From positions 122,411,521 to 122,475,520 of the forward strand of contig NC_064621.1 in the NCBI RefSeq assembly GCF_023898315.1: 64,000 nucleotides of DNA. Reading direction: 5' to 3'. A program made the position numbers and the translations under genes. A model generated the notes under the pieces. It was not told where the DNA came from. It searched no databases and saw only the letters and a list, made by a program, of their open reading frames with translations. The DNA comes from Schistocerca nitens (lineage: Eukaryota > Arthropoda > Insecta > Orthoptera > Acrididae). Of the stretch, positions 43,433-54,989 are shown piece after piece (the stretch's first letter is position 1; each line of letters begins with the position of its first letter).

Positions 43433-46400
43433 TCAGATTAAACTATAAAAACCCTCTGCCCGAATAAAACGCAAAACTAAGTCCACCATGGCAGAGTCAT
43501 CTAGTAAAAGGACACGGAGCGTATCAGGCAGCGCAAATGTCTGCCTGAGCACAGTTAAAAGCGGACAAGTTAATAAAATGTGCACCACCGTCAAAACCGC
43601 CCCACAGCGACAGAGAGGCGGGTCCTCACGACGCAATAAATAACTGTGAGACAGTCGGGTGCGGCCAATGCGGAGCCGACAAAGAACAACTGAATCTCTG
43701 CGAGTGGCTCGCATGGATGACTGCCACACACGCGTCGTCGCCTTGAGAGAACGGAGTTTGTTTGGCGTGGGCAGATTGCGCCATTCAGTGTCCCAAAGCC
43801 AGTGAACTTCGTGGCGGAAGACTGCCCGCAAATCAGTCTCTGGGAGGCCAATGTCCAGGGTGGGTTCACTGGTGGCCTGTTTGGCCAGGCGGTCAACACG
43901 TTCATTGCCCGGGATACCGACGTGACCGGGGGTCCACACAAAGACCACAGAGCGGCCGCAACGCGCAAGAGTATGCAGGGACTCATAGATAGCCATCACC
44001 AGACGAGAACGAGGAAAACACTGGTCGAGAGCTCGTAAGCCGCTCAGGGAATCGCTACAGGTAACGAAGGACTCATCTGAGCAGGAGCGGATATACTCTA
44101 GAGCACGAAAGATGGCGACCAGCTCAACAGTGTAAACGCTGCAGCCATCCGGCAAGGAACGTTGTTCGGAATGGTCCCCTAGAGTTAGCGCATACCCGAA
44201 ACGACCAGCAACCATTGAACCGTCAGTGTAAACAATTCCAGAGCCCTGATACGTGGCCAGGATGGAATAAAACCGGCGACGGAAGGCCTCTGGAGGGACT
44301 GAGTCCTTCGAGCCCTGTGCCAAGTCGAACCGAAGGCAAGGGCGAGGAACACACCACGGGGGTGTACGCAGAGGTGCCCGGAAACGAGGTGGAACAGGGA
44401 AAAACCCAAGCCCGGAGAGAAGCTCCTTGACGCGTACGGCGATCGGACAACCCGACCGGAGCCGACGGTCTGGCAGATGGACGACTGACTGCGGGAACAG
44501 GACACGGTAATTTGGATGCCCGGGCAAGCTAAAAACATGGGCAGCGTAAGCAGCCAGTAATTGTTGGCGTCGTAACCGCAGTGGAGGGACACCTGCCTCC
44601 ACTAGTATGCTGTCCACAGGGCTGGTGCGGAAAGCACCAGTGGCAAGGCGTATCCCGCTATGGAGGATTGGGTCCAGCACCCGCAACGCAGATGGGGAAG
44701 CTGAGCCATAAGCCAGGCTCCCATAATCCAGACGAGACTGGATTAACGCCTGGTAGAGCCGGAACAGGGTAGATCGGTCGGCGCCCAAGCGGGTGTGGCT
44801 CAAACATCGCAGAGCATTGAGATGCCGCCAACACGCCTGTTTGAGCTGCCGGATATGAGGCAGCCAAGTCAACCGGGCATCGAAAATCACCCCCAAAAAC
44901 CTGTGTGATTCCACCACTGAAAGAAGTTCGCCGTTAAGAGAAAGCTGCGGCTCCGGGTGGACAGTACGTCGCCGGCAGAAACGCATAACGCAGGTCTTGG
45001 CTGCCGAAAACTGGAACCCATGAGCTACAGCCCAAGACTGCGCCTTGCGGATAGCGCCCTGTAGCTGACGTTCAACAGCTGCAATGCCAGTAGAGCTGTA
45101 GTAAAGGCAGAAGTCGTCGGCAGAAGTCGTCAGCATACAGGGAAGCGGAGACAGAACTTCCCACGGCCGCAGCGAGCCCGTTAATGGCTATTAAAAACAG
45201 GCAGACACTTAAAACAGAACCCTGTGGCACACCGTTCTCCTGGACGTGGGAGGAACTATACGAGGCCGCGACTTGCACGCGGAAGGTACGATACGACAGA
45301 AAATTGCGGATAAAAATCGGCAGAGGACCCCGAAGACCCCATCCGTGAAGCGTAGAAAGGATGTGATGACGCCATGTCGTATCGTACGCCTTCCGCATGT
45401 CGAAAAAGACAGCGACCAGGTGCTGACGGCGGGCAAAGGCAGTACGGATGGCCGACTCCAGGCTCACCAGATTGTCGGTGGCGGAGCGGCCTTCACGGAA
45501 CCCACCCTGAGACGGAGCCAGAAGGCCCCGAGACTCCAGTACCCAATTCAAGCGCCGGCTCACCATCCGTTCAAGCAACTTGCAAAGAACGTTGGTGAGG
45601 CTAATGGGACGGTAGCTGTCCACCTCCAGAGGGTTCTTTCCAGGTTTCAAAACGGGGATGACAATGCTTTCCCGTCATTGCGACGGAAACTCCCCCTCGA
45701 CCCAAAGACGGTTGTAAAGATCGAGGAGGCGCGGCTGGCAGTCCACTGAAAGGTGTTTCAGCATCTGACAGTGGATGCCATCTGGCCCAGGAGTGGTATC
45801 AGGGCAAGCGGCTAGGGTACTGCGAAATTCCCACTCACTGAATGGAGCATTGTAAGATTCTGGGTGGTGGGTGCGAAACGAAAGGCTCCGACTTTCCATC
45901 CGCTCTTTAATGGAGCGGAAGGCCAGTGGGTAATTGGAAGAAGCGGAACTAAGAGTAAAATGCTCTGCCAAGCTGTTGGCAATTTCGCCGGAGTCTGTAC
46001 AAACTGCTCCATTCAGTGAGAGCGCAGGGACGCTGGCAGGGGTCCGATAGCCATAGAGGCGTCGGATCTTGGCCCAGACCTGCGATGGAGAGACATGGAG
46101 GCCAATGGTGGACACATACCGCTCCCAGCACTCCTGCTTGCTTTGGTGGATAAGGCGGCGGGCCCGCGCACGCAGCCGTTTGAAGGTGATGAGGTGTTCA
46201 ATGCAGGGATGTCGCTTGTGACGCTGTAGCGCCCGCCGGCGATCTTTAATCGCTGCAGCGATCTCAGGCGACCACCAAGGCACAGTCCGCCGCCGAGGGA
46301 ACCCAGAGGAACGGGGAATGGCAGATTCGGCGGCAGTAACAATGCCGGTGGTGACCGATTGAACCACCACATCAATGTCATCATTAGAGAGAGGCTCAAT

Positions 46401-47129
46401 AGCGGCAGTAGAGGAGAACAAGTCCCCGTCAGCCTTATTCATAGCCCATCTGCTAGGGCGCCCAAAAGACTGACGCCGTGGTAGTGACAGAAAGATCGGA
46501 AAGTGGTCACTACCACACAGGTCGTCATGCACACTCCATTGGACAGACGGTAAGAGGCTAGGGCTACAGATTGAAAGGTCAATGGCGGAGTATGTGCCAT
46601 GCGCCACACTTAAGTGTGTGAAGGCACCATCATTTAAAATCGAGAGATCGAGCTGCGACAATAAATGCTCAATGGTGGCGCCTCGACCTGTTGCCACTGA
46701 CCCACCCCACAGAGGGTTATGGGTGTTGAAGTCGCCCAATAGCAAGAAAGGTGGCGGCAATTGGGCTATCAGCGCAGCCAGGACATGCTGCGAGACATCA
46801 CCATCCGGTGGAAGGTAAAGACTGCAGACGGTAACAGCCTATGGCGTCCACACCCGAACATCGACAGCCTCTAAAGTTGTTTGGAGAGGGACAGACTCGC
46901 TGTGCAGAGTGTGAAGGACATAGAGGCAGACGCCACCAGACACCCTTTCATATGCTGCACGGTTCTTATAATAACCCCGATAGCCACGGAGGGCGGGGGT
47001 TCGCATTGCTGGAAACCAAGTTTCCTGAATAGCAATGCAGAAGAAAGGGTGAAGGCTGATAAGTTGGCGGAGCTCAGCTAGATGGTGGAAGAAACCGCTG
47101 CAGTTCCACTGGAGAATGGTATTGTCCAT
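43433..47129 (-). pseudogene. LINE family Y ORF2 (endonuclease, RT, RNase H)
   Basis: ATG 47129 (MDNTILQWNCSGFF) starts an APE-type endonuclease: QETWF, a TAG at ~46841, GDFNTHNPLWGG (46735), GSDHFPIF (46505). RT: PGPDGIHCQML (45780), a TGA in place of Trp at ~45673, [30 protein letters not shown] (motif A), QGSVLS, SLYADDF (~45125). There a 13-bp tandem duplication shifts the frame. Frame 45136-43433 goes on with FLGVIFDARLTWLPH, the RNase H domain (VYTDGS, ELVAIFRALE, CSDSLSGL, TPGHVGIPGNERVD) and a CRCGAVLTVVHILLTC zinc-like end. Length ~1230 codons, as usual for the I group. Confidence 0.93.
45105..45136 (-). repeat. 13-bp tandem duplication at the RT active site
   Basis: The + strand reads GGCAGAAGTCGTC twice in a row (about 45109-45134). 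On the coding strand it repeats the GACGACTTCTGC that codes for the DDFC of YADDFC. It adds 13 bases and so shifts the frame of ORF2. Confidence 0.85.
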
Positions 47130-47164
47130 TGCGGAGAAAGGCGTGACGGGACTGGGAAGACAGA

Positions 47165-48663
47165 TTACGCCGCTGGGTCACCTGCTGCCTCCGATGGAGC
47201 ACCCGTGCAAGTGCTATCCATTGCGTCTGAGGGATCGGTGAGATCGAGGTCCTCAGCAGACGCAAGGATCTCCACCTCATCCTCAGACGCAGAACTTTTA
47301 GGTAGCGGTCGAGTAGGTGCCACCGCAGGTGTATTGGACTTACGGGTCTTCAAAGCCGTTTTCTCTCGCTGTTGCTTTGGTTGCCGTTGTTGCGAGGGCT
47401 TATCGGAGTCAGTCTCTGGGACGGAAGAGGATCGCGAAGCCCGTCGACCAGCGACCTGCGGCTTCTTCAGCCACTGGTTGGTGTCTGCTGTGCCGCTGGT
47501 AGGAACCTGGGAAGGGAGTGACCCAAGGGATCCTTTCCGAGCGAGAGAAGCCGAAGAAGACTTACGCTTCTCCGGCTTAGAAGTGGGGACTGGTGTCCCC
47601 GGTGGTTTAGTGGGTGCTGTTCCCGAGGTAGATGGTGTGGGAGCAACAGCGAGAGAAGGGGCCCCATCGTCAAGGGGGCAGGTGAGGTCCTCTGACTCTG
47701 AGAGCTGACTGTATATCTTGCAGCTGAGGGAACTGGAGCAGGAGTGACAGTGGAGGCATAAAATGACGTCATGCGCACGGGATGTAGCCGTTCAAATTTC
47801 CGCTTAGCCTCAGTGTAAGTCAGTCGGTCCAGGGTCTTATATTCCATGATTTTGCGTTCTTTCTGTAAGATACTGCAGTCTGGCGAGCAAGGGGAATGAG
47901 GCTCTCCACAGTTGACACAGACGGGAGGCGGAGCACATGGAGTATCGGGATGAGATGGGCGTCCACAATCTCGACATGTGAGGCTAGAAGTACAGCGAGA
48001 GGACATGTGACCGAACTTCCAGCACTTAAAGCACCGCATCGGGGGAGGGATATAGGGTTTGACGTCACACCGGTAGACCATCACCTTGACCTCCTCTGGT
48101 AAGGTATCACCTTCGAAGGCCAAGATGAAGGCACCGGTAGCTACCTGATTGTCCCTCGGACCCCGATCAACACGCCGGACGAAATGTACACCTCGGCGCT
48201 CTAAATTGGCGCGCAGCTCGTCATCAGACTGCAAAAGGAGGTCCCTATGGAAAATAACACCCTGGCCCATATTTAAACTCTTATGTGGGGTGATGGTAAC
48301 GTGAACATCCCCCAACTTGTCACAAGCAAGTAACCTGCGTGACTGGGCAGAGGATGCCGTTTTTATCAAAACTGACCCAGAGCGCATTTTGGACAAGCCC
48401 TACACCTCCCCAAACTTGTCCTCTAAATGCTCTACAAAGAACTGAGGCTTCACGGATAGAAACGAGTCATCATCAGCTCTGGTACAGACGAGATACCTGG
48501 GCGAATACACGTCACTGTCATTCATTGCCTTTCGTTCCTCCCATGGAGTGGCCAGGGATGGGAACGATTTGGGGTCATAAACGTTAGCTTTAAAATGAGC
48601 CCTCGAACGCTTAGAGACTGCTGGTGGCTGGCCGCCAGCGAGAGATGATGTACCACGCTTCAT
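47165..48663 (-). pseudogene. LINE family Y ORF1 (Gag-like, zinc knuckles)
   Basis: ATG 48663 (MKRGTSSLAGGQPPAVSKRS) opens ~499 codons. A TAG at about 48402 interrupts, then the same frame runs on (SKMRSGSVLIKTASS) through the RNA-binding core. Three zinc knuckles lie at about 48035-47890: CFKCWKFGHMSSRC and CRDCGRPSHPDTPC, both CX2CX4HX4C, and a third CVNCGEPH form. Near 47700 the frame shifts by one; the acidic C-terminus (SSASEDEVEILASAEDLDL) is open at 47353-47165. ORF1 proteins bind the LINE RNA into particles. A 208-codon + frame at 47082-47708 is its antisense. Confidence 0.88.
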
Positions 48664-49282
48664 TGCGGGTCATCCGCCCTGATGCCACCTACTCCGACCA
48701 AGGGCCCTCCCCACGGGCGCCACCCAGCCGCAGCAATAGCCACCTGGCAGGATGGCCATTGCCGGGAGTCCTGATGCCCCAGGGAGATGGGCATCTACTC
48801 CTTGGCATACGTGGGGAGTTAACGGCGCAGGCATCAGTAGAGCGATCCCTGTGTTGTCAGGGGGCTACAACCAACAGGGTACATGGCGGCCCCACCACAA
48901 CGGACTGGCTACCGTGCTGGATCTTAGGTGCAAAAACGTCCAAGGTCGTCGTCGCAGTTAAAAGCAACACTGCAGAGTGCAGCGTGGTAATCGCACCCAG
49001 GGACGTATCCTAGCCCAAGAGATGGAAAACGAGCGGGACACCATCGCAACGACGAAAAAGTCGGCTAAAGGTCTCAATGCACGACGGATACAGTGCACCA
49101 TGTAAGGCGCCCTTCCCCAATTGGCTCGCTCTTCGGAACAATTTAGAAAGATGGAGGTCAAACCCGAGAGGGGACCATCACATAAGGCCGAAACATTTGA
49201 GACTCCTTTTAGTCGCCTCTTACGACAGGCAGGAATACCGTGGACCTATTCTAACCCCCGAACCCGCAGGGAGGGGGGGGGG
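48664..49282 (-). promoter_or_regulatory. LINE family Y 5' UTR
   Basis: The element's first ~620 bases, before the ORF1 ATG. It includes CTGTCGTAAGAGGCGACTAA (49210-49230 region, a small GTCG/CGAC stem) and GACCTCCAT near 49150. The block GAGGTCAAACCC(C)GAGAGG recurs at about 54690-54710 at the head of the related LINE copy. Internal promoters are known for such LINEs; none can be pinpointed here. Confidence 0.55.
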
Positions 49283-49296
49283 GGGAGAGGAGGAGA

Positions 49297-49480
49297 TGGA
49301 CCGACAGAGAGAGGGACTGAGGTGACTGACAGAGAGGGCGGGAATGAGGAGATGGACAGAGAGAGAGGAGGAAGCGGACAAAGACAGGAAAGAGGACGAA
49401 ACGGACGTAGAGGGGTGGGGAGAAGGAGGTGGGCAGGAAGGAGAAAGCAGTATGGCTCTGTTTTGTTTTAAGGCGCAAAA
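49297..49480. repeat. Purine-rich low-complexity tract
   Basis: Mostly GA-rich (GACAGAGAGAGG and like). It is the right-hand flank of the family Y LINE, cut from 43127 by its insertion. Frames through it are Arg/Glu-rich artefacts. Confidence 0.6.
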
Positions 49481-50250
49481 TCAACAGAGGTCATAAGCGC
49501 ACTTGTTAGTCTTAGGACACTAATACGAAAAAATTAAAAGCTACTACACGTTAAGCCCAACAGAGGGAAGGAAGACAGCTAAGAACAAGGACTTTCTCAT
49601 GGAGAAATCCACTAAATACGCAACAGAGACAGCAGAGGTCCCTAACAAAAGATTAAATGTCGTTCGCCATACTGCCACGGCGGATAAAAAGTAAACGCAG
49701 TCGACAGCCCGAATGGTGTTTGCTAAAAACGGCCGATAATTCAGATAACAGACACTAGAACGTAAGTGATTAAGGGAAGGGCAATTGGTCAGAAAATGGC
49801 GAACCATCAAAGGTTGCCGAGAACAAGCACATAGTGGTGAGGGTTCACCACTTAACAAATGACGACTGCTATAACGATAGAGCCCAATACGCAACCTAGC
49901 TGAAATTATCTCCTCGCGGCGAGAGAGCCGAAAGCAGGTCGTCCAAGTCGCTGGGAGAAGCTTAATTCCCCGGAGGCTGTTTCCATGAAGGAAGGGCAAT
50001 GGTGATGCCAAACTGACAACACCTGCTGACAGACGGCAACACAGAAATGAATGAAGAACTAGCGTGTCGAGGTACGAGGACTGCAGCCGTGTAAGCAGCG
50101 TCAGAGGCCTCGTTTAACGTCAAACCTACGTGATCAGGAACCCATATAAACATCACAGTTGCTCCATTAAGAGCGAGCAAGTGACGGCCTTCCTGGACTA
50201 GTTGTCTAAGGGATGCATAGGGTACAGCACACTGAGGCTCTGAAGGGGGC
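49481..50250 (-). mobile_element. I-clade LINE (family X), RNase H to 3' end fragment
   Basis: The minus strand reads PLQSLSVLYPMHPL (50250), TVMFIWVPDHVGLTLNEASD (about 50165-50105), SVSRCCQFGITIALPSW, then LSRREEIISARLRIGLYRYS and CACSRQPLMVRHFLTNCP (49910-49790). It matches the end of the 41446-43015 copy. Its 5' side is fused directly to another LINE at about 50250. Confidence 0.82.
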
Positions 50251-51106
50251 AAAGTGTGGGTGACGCATTTCGCAAAATAAAACCATGGGTCAGCCTGGTA
50301 TGGTCGATGCGGAGACGACACAGGGTGGCCGAGTCCTCTCGGGAGAGGCGGAAGGATGAACGCCACAGGATAGGTGTCACCTTAATCGCAGTTTATTAGA
50401 CAGGGAGGTAGCCTCCCAAGAGTTAGCCCATGATTAAGCGAAGTGGGATTGATATGAAGCCGTAAATCCTCCGCAGGAGAGGTTACAGAGAAGTGGGGGT
50501 AAGTGACTGTTCCCCCAGCCAAACGATCATCAAGCTCATTACCTGGGATACCACATGGCCAGGGACCCAAAGGAAGTCAACGGAACAAGCAGCATGATGA
50601 AGATCAGCTAGACGGTCATGGATGGCCGAGACCAAGGGATGGCGGGAAAAATACCGGTCAATAGCCTGAAGGCCACTCATTGAGTCCATACGTAACAAAA
50701 CGCGGTTGAGTTGGGACTGTCTAATAAAGGTAAGGGCCTGGGAAATTGCCATCAATTCCGCAGTAAACACCCCACATGCAGTTGGCAGGAAAAGATTTTC
50801 CATGCCAAAAAAGGACGTGAAGGCATATCCCACACGATCAGCAAATTTAGAGCCATCGGTGTAAAAAACAACAGCATCCCGAAACTCCCATAAAATTCGG
50901 CGGAAAAAACAACTGAACACCATCGGGGGGAACGTAATCTTTCAGACCTCGGCAGAGATCCATCCGAATCCGGGGTCGAGGAACTAACCAGGGGGGAAGG
51001 GGTGTTGGGGAGAGAACGTGGGAGACAGGACAAAGAAGGAAGCTGAAAATCACAGTGAAGAGACGCAAGGCGGAGCCCAACCGGTAAACCCGCCCGAGGG
51101 TGGGAA

Positions 51107-51766
51107 TCAGGTGGGCGACGTCCTTGGTCTAGGAACAGGAAGGATGAGTGGGAGAGGAACGGACAGTGATTGCATAAGAAACCATAAGCTGGGACCGCCG
51201 AACAGAAAAGGTGGGGGTGGGGGGTGGGGGGAGACCACAGCTTCAACCAGGAGACTAACAACAGGGCTAGTTGGGAAGGCATCAGTGGCCAAACGGATAC
51301 CACGACGGTGGACTGGATCCAGGAGGTGCAATGTGGAAGGAGCAGCCGAACCATAAACTTGACAACCATAGTCCAAGCGAGACAGCACTAATGCCCGATA
51401 AAGACGGAGAAGAGTGGAACGATCTGCACTCCAATAGGTGTGGGCAAGGAAGCGAAAGACATTGAGTTTACGGAAATATCCTACCTTCAGAAGCCTGATA
51501 TGGGGCAGCCAAGTGAGCTTGTTGTCGAAAAGAAGACCCAGGAAACGAAACTGTGGGACCACAGGCAATCGTTGTGCATCGTGATAGAGCTCTGTATCAG
51601 AGTGGATCGTAGTAGGGCGACAGAAGTGGACCACCCGCGATTTTAATGGAGAGAACTGAAACCTGTGTGAGAGGGTCCATGCAGAGGCACGCCGTATAGC
51701 ACCCCGGAGCTGACGGTCTGCAGAGGCCATCGAAAAGGAACTAACCCAAATGCAGAAATCATCCAC
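51107..51766 (-). pseudogene. LINE RT thumb region piece
   Basis: 219 open codons starting MDDFCIWVSSFSMASADRQL (MDDF stands where YADDF is expected), then RVVHFCRPT, FRFLGLLFDNKLTWLPHIRL, ADRSTLLRLYRALVLSRLDY, GIRLATDAF. Colinear with 45136-44600 of the full-length copy at moderate identity. Confidence 0.8.
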
Positions 51767-53513
51767 ATACAGACATACAGAGCAGGTGTGACCAAACGAC
51801 CGACGGAAGCCACAAGTCCGTTTATAGCAATGAGGAAAAGAAGTACACTCAAGATGGAACCCTGTGGGGTGCCATTCTTCTGGGTCCGTGGAGAACTAAA
51901 AACAGTACCAACCCGAACACTGGACGATCGATAGAACAGGAACTGGCGGATAAAAATCGGGAGTGGGCCCCGAAGACCCCACTCATTAAGTATAAGGAAG
52001 ATATGATGGTGCCAAGCCGTGTCACAGGCCTTGCGAAGGTCGAAAAATACTGCAAACCAAATGACGGCGCTGGGAAAAAGCCTGCCGAACTGCGGATTCT
52101 AAGCGAAGTAAATGATCGATCAGAGACCGTCCCTCTCGGAAGCCACACTTTTAAGCAGACAACAGATCCTGAGATTCGAGGACCCGATTGAGCCAACAGG
52201 CTAGCATCCGTTCAAGTAACTTGCAAACAACGTTTGTCATACTAATTAGCTGATAGCTTTCGACAAACGGGGGGTTCTTACCAGGCTTAAGGACGGGAAC
52301 CACGATGCTATCCCTCCATTGAGGAGGGAAGTCACCCTGGAACCAAATACGGTTAAGCACCCGGAGAAGGTGTCGTCGTTGTGGAGCACTGAGATGTTGA
52401 AGCTATTGGTTATGAATGGAGTCTGGGCCACGGACCGTATCATGAGAAGAAGAAAGTGCGGAAAGAAGTTCCCATTCAGTAAAAGGTTCGTTGTAAGATT
52501 CTAACTGACAAGGGTAAAACATAAGGCGAAAGCTTCGGCCCACTGTTTCTGGTGCAGGAAAGCAGCCGGATAGGAGGTTGACGCTGACGCTGTTGCAAAA
52601 TGGATCGCAAGATGTTCCGCGAGAATCAACGGGTCAGTGCAAAGGCCATCCGGGAGGGTAGACTGCCGATGGCAAACTTGGAGAGAGCGAAGTGTAACCC
52701 ATACCAGTGGCATAGGGGCAGTAGAACCGAGGGAAGAAACATAGCGTTCCCAACACATCCGTTTGCTCCGTTTAAGTAATGGGCTTTGGCGCGAAGGCGT
52801 TTAAAGATAATAAGATTGGCAGCGGAAGGGTGCCTCTCAAGGTGTTGCAAAGCTCGACGGCGATCACAGATGGTAATGGCAATGGCCGTACTCCACCACA
52901 GGACTTGCCGGCGGCGAAATTGTCCAGATGAGCGGGGAATAGCAAGGCTTGCAGCGCGAACAATCGCATCAGACACGTCACGTAGGATACAACCCGACAA
53001 AAAGGGAGAAAAACCGATATGTGCAGTATATAAAGGCCAATCGGCGCATTGGAAGACCAACGAGGTAACCTGTCCATCGGGGAGCGGGAAGGGAGCGATA
53101 GAATCAACAGGATGTGGTCACTATCGCAAAGGTCGTCGTGTGGCGACCAGTGTAATGAAGGAAGGAGGGACGGAGGTAGGGAGAAGAAAGAGTAAGATCA
53201 ATGGCAGAAAAGGTACCATGACCGACACTGAAATGGGTAGGGGGGAACGATCATTACGAAGGCACAAGTCGTGGTCTGCAAGAAACCGGTCTATGAGAAG
53301 ATCCCAACTAGATGGAAATGCACTGCCCCCACAAGGGATGATAAGCATTAAAATCCTCGAGGAGGAGGAAGGGAGGAGGAACTTGGTGAAGAAGGGCAGT
53401 TAAGGTAGCAGGTGTAAGAGTCCTGCCAGGATGGAGACAAGGATGCAAACTGTGACCCCAGAGTCCAGGTGGACCATAATAGCAACCGCCTCTAATGTAG
53501 TTTGAAGAGGAAT

Positions 53514-53786
53514 TCATGTGCTAGCAACGTCCGTACGGACCAACGTACAAACGCCACCAGAGACCCGCAGGGGGTCAAACCGATTTCGACAGAAAACACG
53601 GAACCCACGGAGGGTCGATGAGTGATCATCAGTAAAATGAGATTCCTGTAGAACCACACAAGCTGTAGAGTAAAACGAAATAAAGAATTTCAACTCCAGA
53701 AGGTAGCAGTAATATCCATTACAATTCCATTGGATAACCACAGAAAGACGATTTAAATGGGGGGTGAACAGGCTAAAGCCAGTCAT
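53514..53786 (-). pseudogene. LINE endonuclease N-terminal piece
   Basis: 90 open codons: VVIQWNCNGYYCYLLELK, VVLQESHFTDD (catalytic Glu) and FRVFCRNRFDPLRVSGGVC. It corresponds to residues ~1-90 of the 47129 ORF2. A shift separates it from the next piece with EDFNAYHPLWG (53400s), where the usual Gly-Asp is Glu-Asp. Confidence 0.8.
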
Positions 53787-54060
53787 GCCGCCGGGTCACC
53801 ACAGTCACCGAAAAAGAGAGGGCGACATCCACGAACAGCAGGTCAGAGTCAGGTGGCGTAGGTGGGGACGGGACCCCTTGTGACACCAGAGGCTCCTTGT
53901 CTCGGGACTTACGTTTTTTTGTTCTTTTCTGTTTGAGAACGAGGAGGGCTGTGCTGCAGAAAGGAGCCAGCTCCAGCAAGATCTGGAACAGAACGAGAGC
54001 GGGCGACCTAGAGGCCCACAGACTATGGTTCTCGTGGTCGTCGTGTGGCAGAAGACCTGT

Positions 54061-54262
54061 TCAAAATGGCTCTGAGCACTATGGGACTTAACATCTATGG
54101 TCATCAGTCCCCTAGAACTTAGAACTACCTAAACCTAACTAACCTAAGGACAGCACACAACACCCAGCCATCACGAGGCAGAGAAAATCCCTGACCCCGC
54201 CGGGAATCGAACCCGGGAACCCGGGCGTGGGAAGCGAGGACGCTACCGCACGACCACGAGAT
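54061..54262 (-). mobile_element. Family E SINE inside a LINE
   Basis: Direct repeats GCAGAAGACCTGT (54048-54060) and GCAGCAGACCTGT (54263-54275) differ at one base. Head with GGGTTCCCGGGTTCGATTC, then GGGATTTTCTCTGCCTCGTG, then the family A type 3' half and tail. It is an intact second copy of the mosaic SINE at 36129-38218. Confidence 0.92.
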
Positions 54263-54770
54263 GCAGCAGACCTGTGCCCTGGAAGGTGCCAGAAGGGGGG
54301 TCCCAGGAGGGGCGCCCTTGACCGGCAGACGCCGAAGAAGTGGGACACTTCTCCAGATGGGGAGCGGCGTCCGGAGAGGAGGGTGGGAATCGCAGGGGAG
54401 GGGGAGGAGAAGGGTTCGGGACTGAGGTAAGGAGGGGGAGGAAGGGGTGAAGATGTAACTAAAGCACAGCTAGACATCATGGAGTGCACGTGTGTTTTCA
54501 GGGGGCTCAACCGAAAGGGTACACAGTGACAGCTCCACATAGGCTGGCTACCATACTGGCTATGTGCTCTAGCATCAGACAACTACGTGAAGGAAAAGAT
54601 GGAAGGAACTAGGAGGGCACACTTCGGAGGCACTAGATAAGGTACTCTTCCCCAAATGGCTAACATTATGGAATATAAATTTAGTATTGGAGGTCAAACC
54701 CCAGAGGGGAACCAGAGAATGCCAAAAGGATGAGGTAATTACTCAACAAAACCAAATCCCAAAGCCAACA

Positions 54771-54989
54771 TAACCAGGGCGATAGCGGGGCCAACATAAA
54801 CAAGGACACCAAGAGAGTGAGAGGAGAGAGCAGAGGGGAAGGAACAAGGACAGGAAAGGAGAGGAAGGGAAGGGAAATGCAGCCCGGTAAAGGAGGAAGG
54901 TTGCAATAGCTCGGGGCTCCGTGCTTGCCACGCACGTACTCACGAAAGGATCGTGAGCTCCCCTGGGGTGGGGCGGGGGGGGGGGGGGG
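54771..54989. repeat. Purine-rich spacer with a G run
   Basis: GA-rich sequence with a run of ~12 G at about 54977-54988. It separates two LINE copies. Confidence 0.5.

Larger units (their letters stand above)
43141..49282 (-). mobile_element. Full-length I-clade LINE (family Y) with 14-bp TSD
   Basis: The direct repeat GGGAGAGGAGGAGA (43127-43140, 49283-49296) encloses 6.1 kb. Order on the minus strand: 5' UTR (49282-48664) starting after a G run with a CTGCGGGTTCGGGGGTTAG end; ORF1 with zinc knuckles; ORF2 with endonuclease, RT and RNase H; a ~290-base 3' UTR; and a hairpin-like 3' tail (43162-43195). Only two stops plus one frameshift in ORF2 and one stop plus one shift in ORF1 were found, so it is the youngest LINE in the window. 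RNase H presence indicates the I group. Confidence 0.92.
50251..54770 (-). mobile_element. Degenerate I-clade LINE related to family Y
   Basis: Minus-strand order: a 5' UTR-like block (54770-54600, GAGGTCAAACCCC), a reduced ORF1 tail (~54500-53800 with a SINE inside), endonuclease (53786-53310: VVIQWNCNGYY, QESHF, LLEDFNAYHPLWG), linker, RT (52360: KPGKNPPFVESYQLISMTNVVCKLLERM; 51766: FLGLLFDNKLTWLPH) and RNase H (50923-50483: FYTDGSKFAD, ELMAISQAL, FLWVPGHV). The C-terminus LCRLRIDHTRLTHGF ends at ~50255. The 3' tail is missing. Many shifts and stops. Confidence 0.85.

Noticed and set aside
47082..47708. 208-codon + strand frame
   Set aside because: Exactly antisense to the C-terminal part of the LINE ORF1; a shadow frame.
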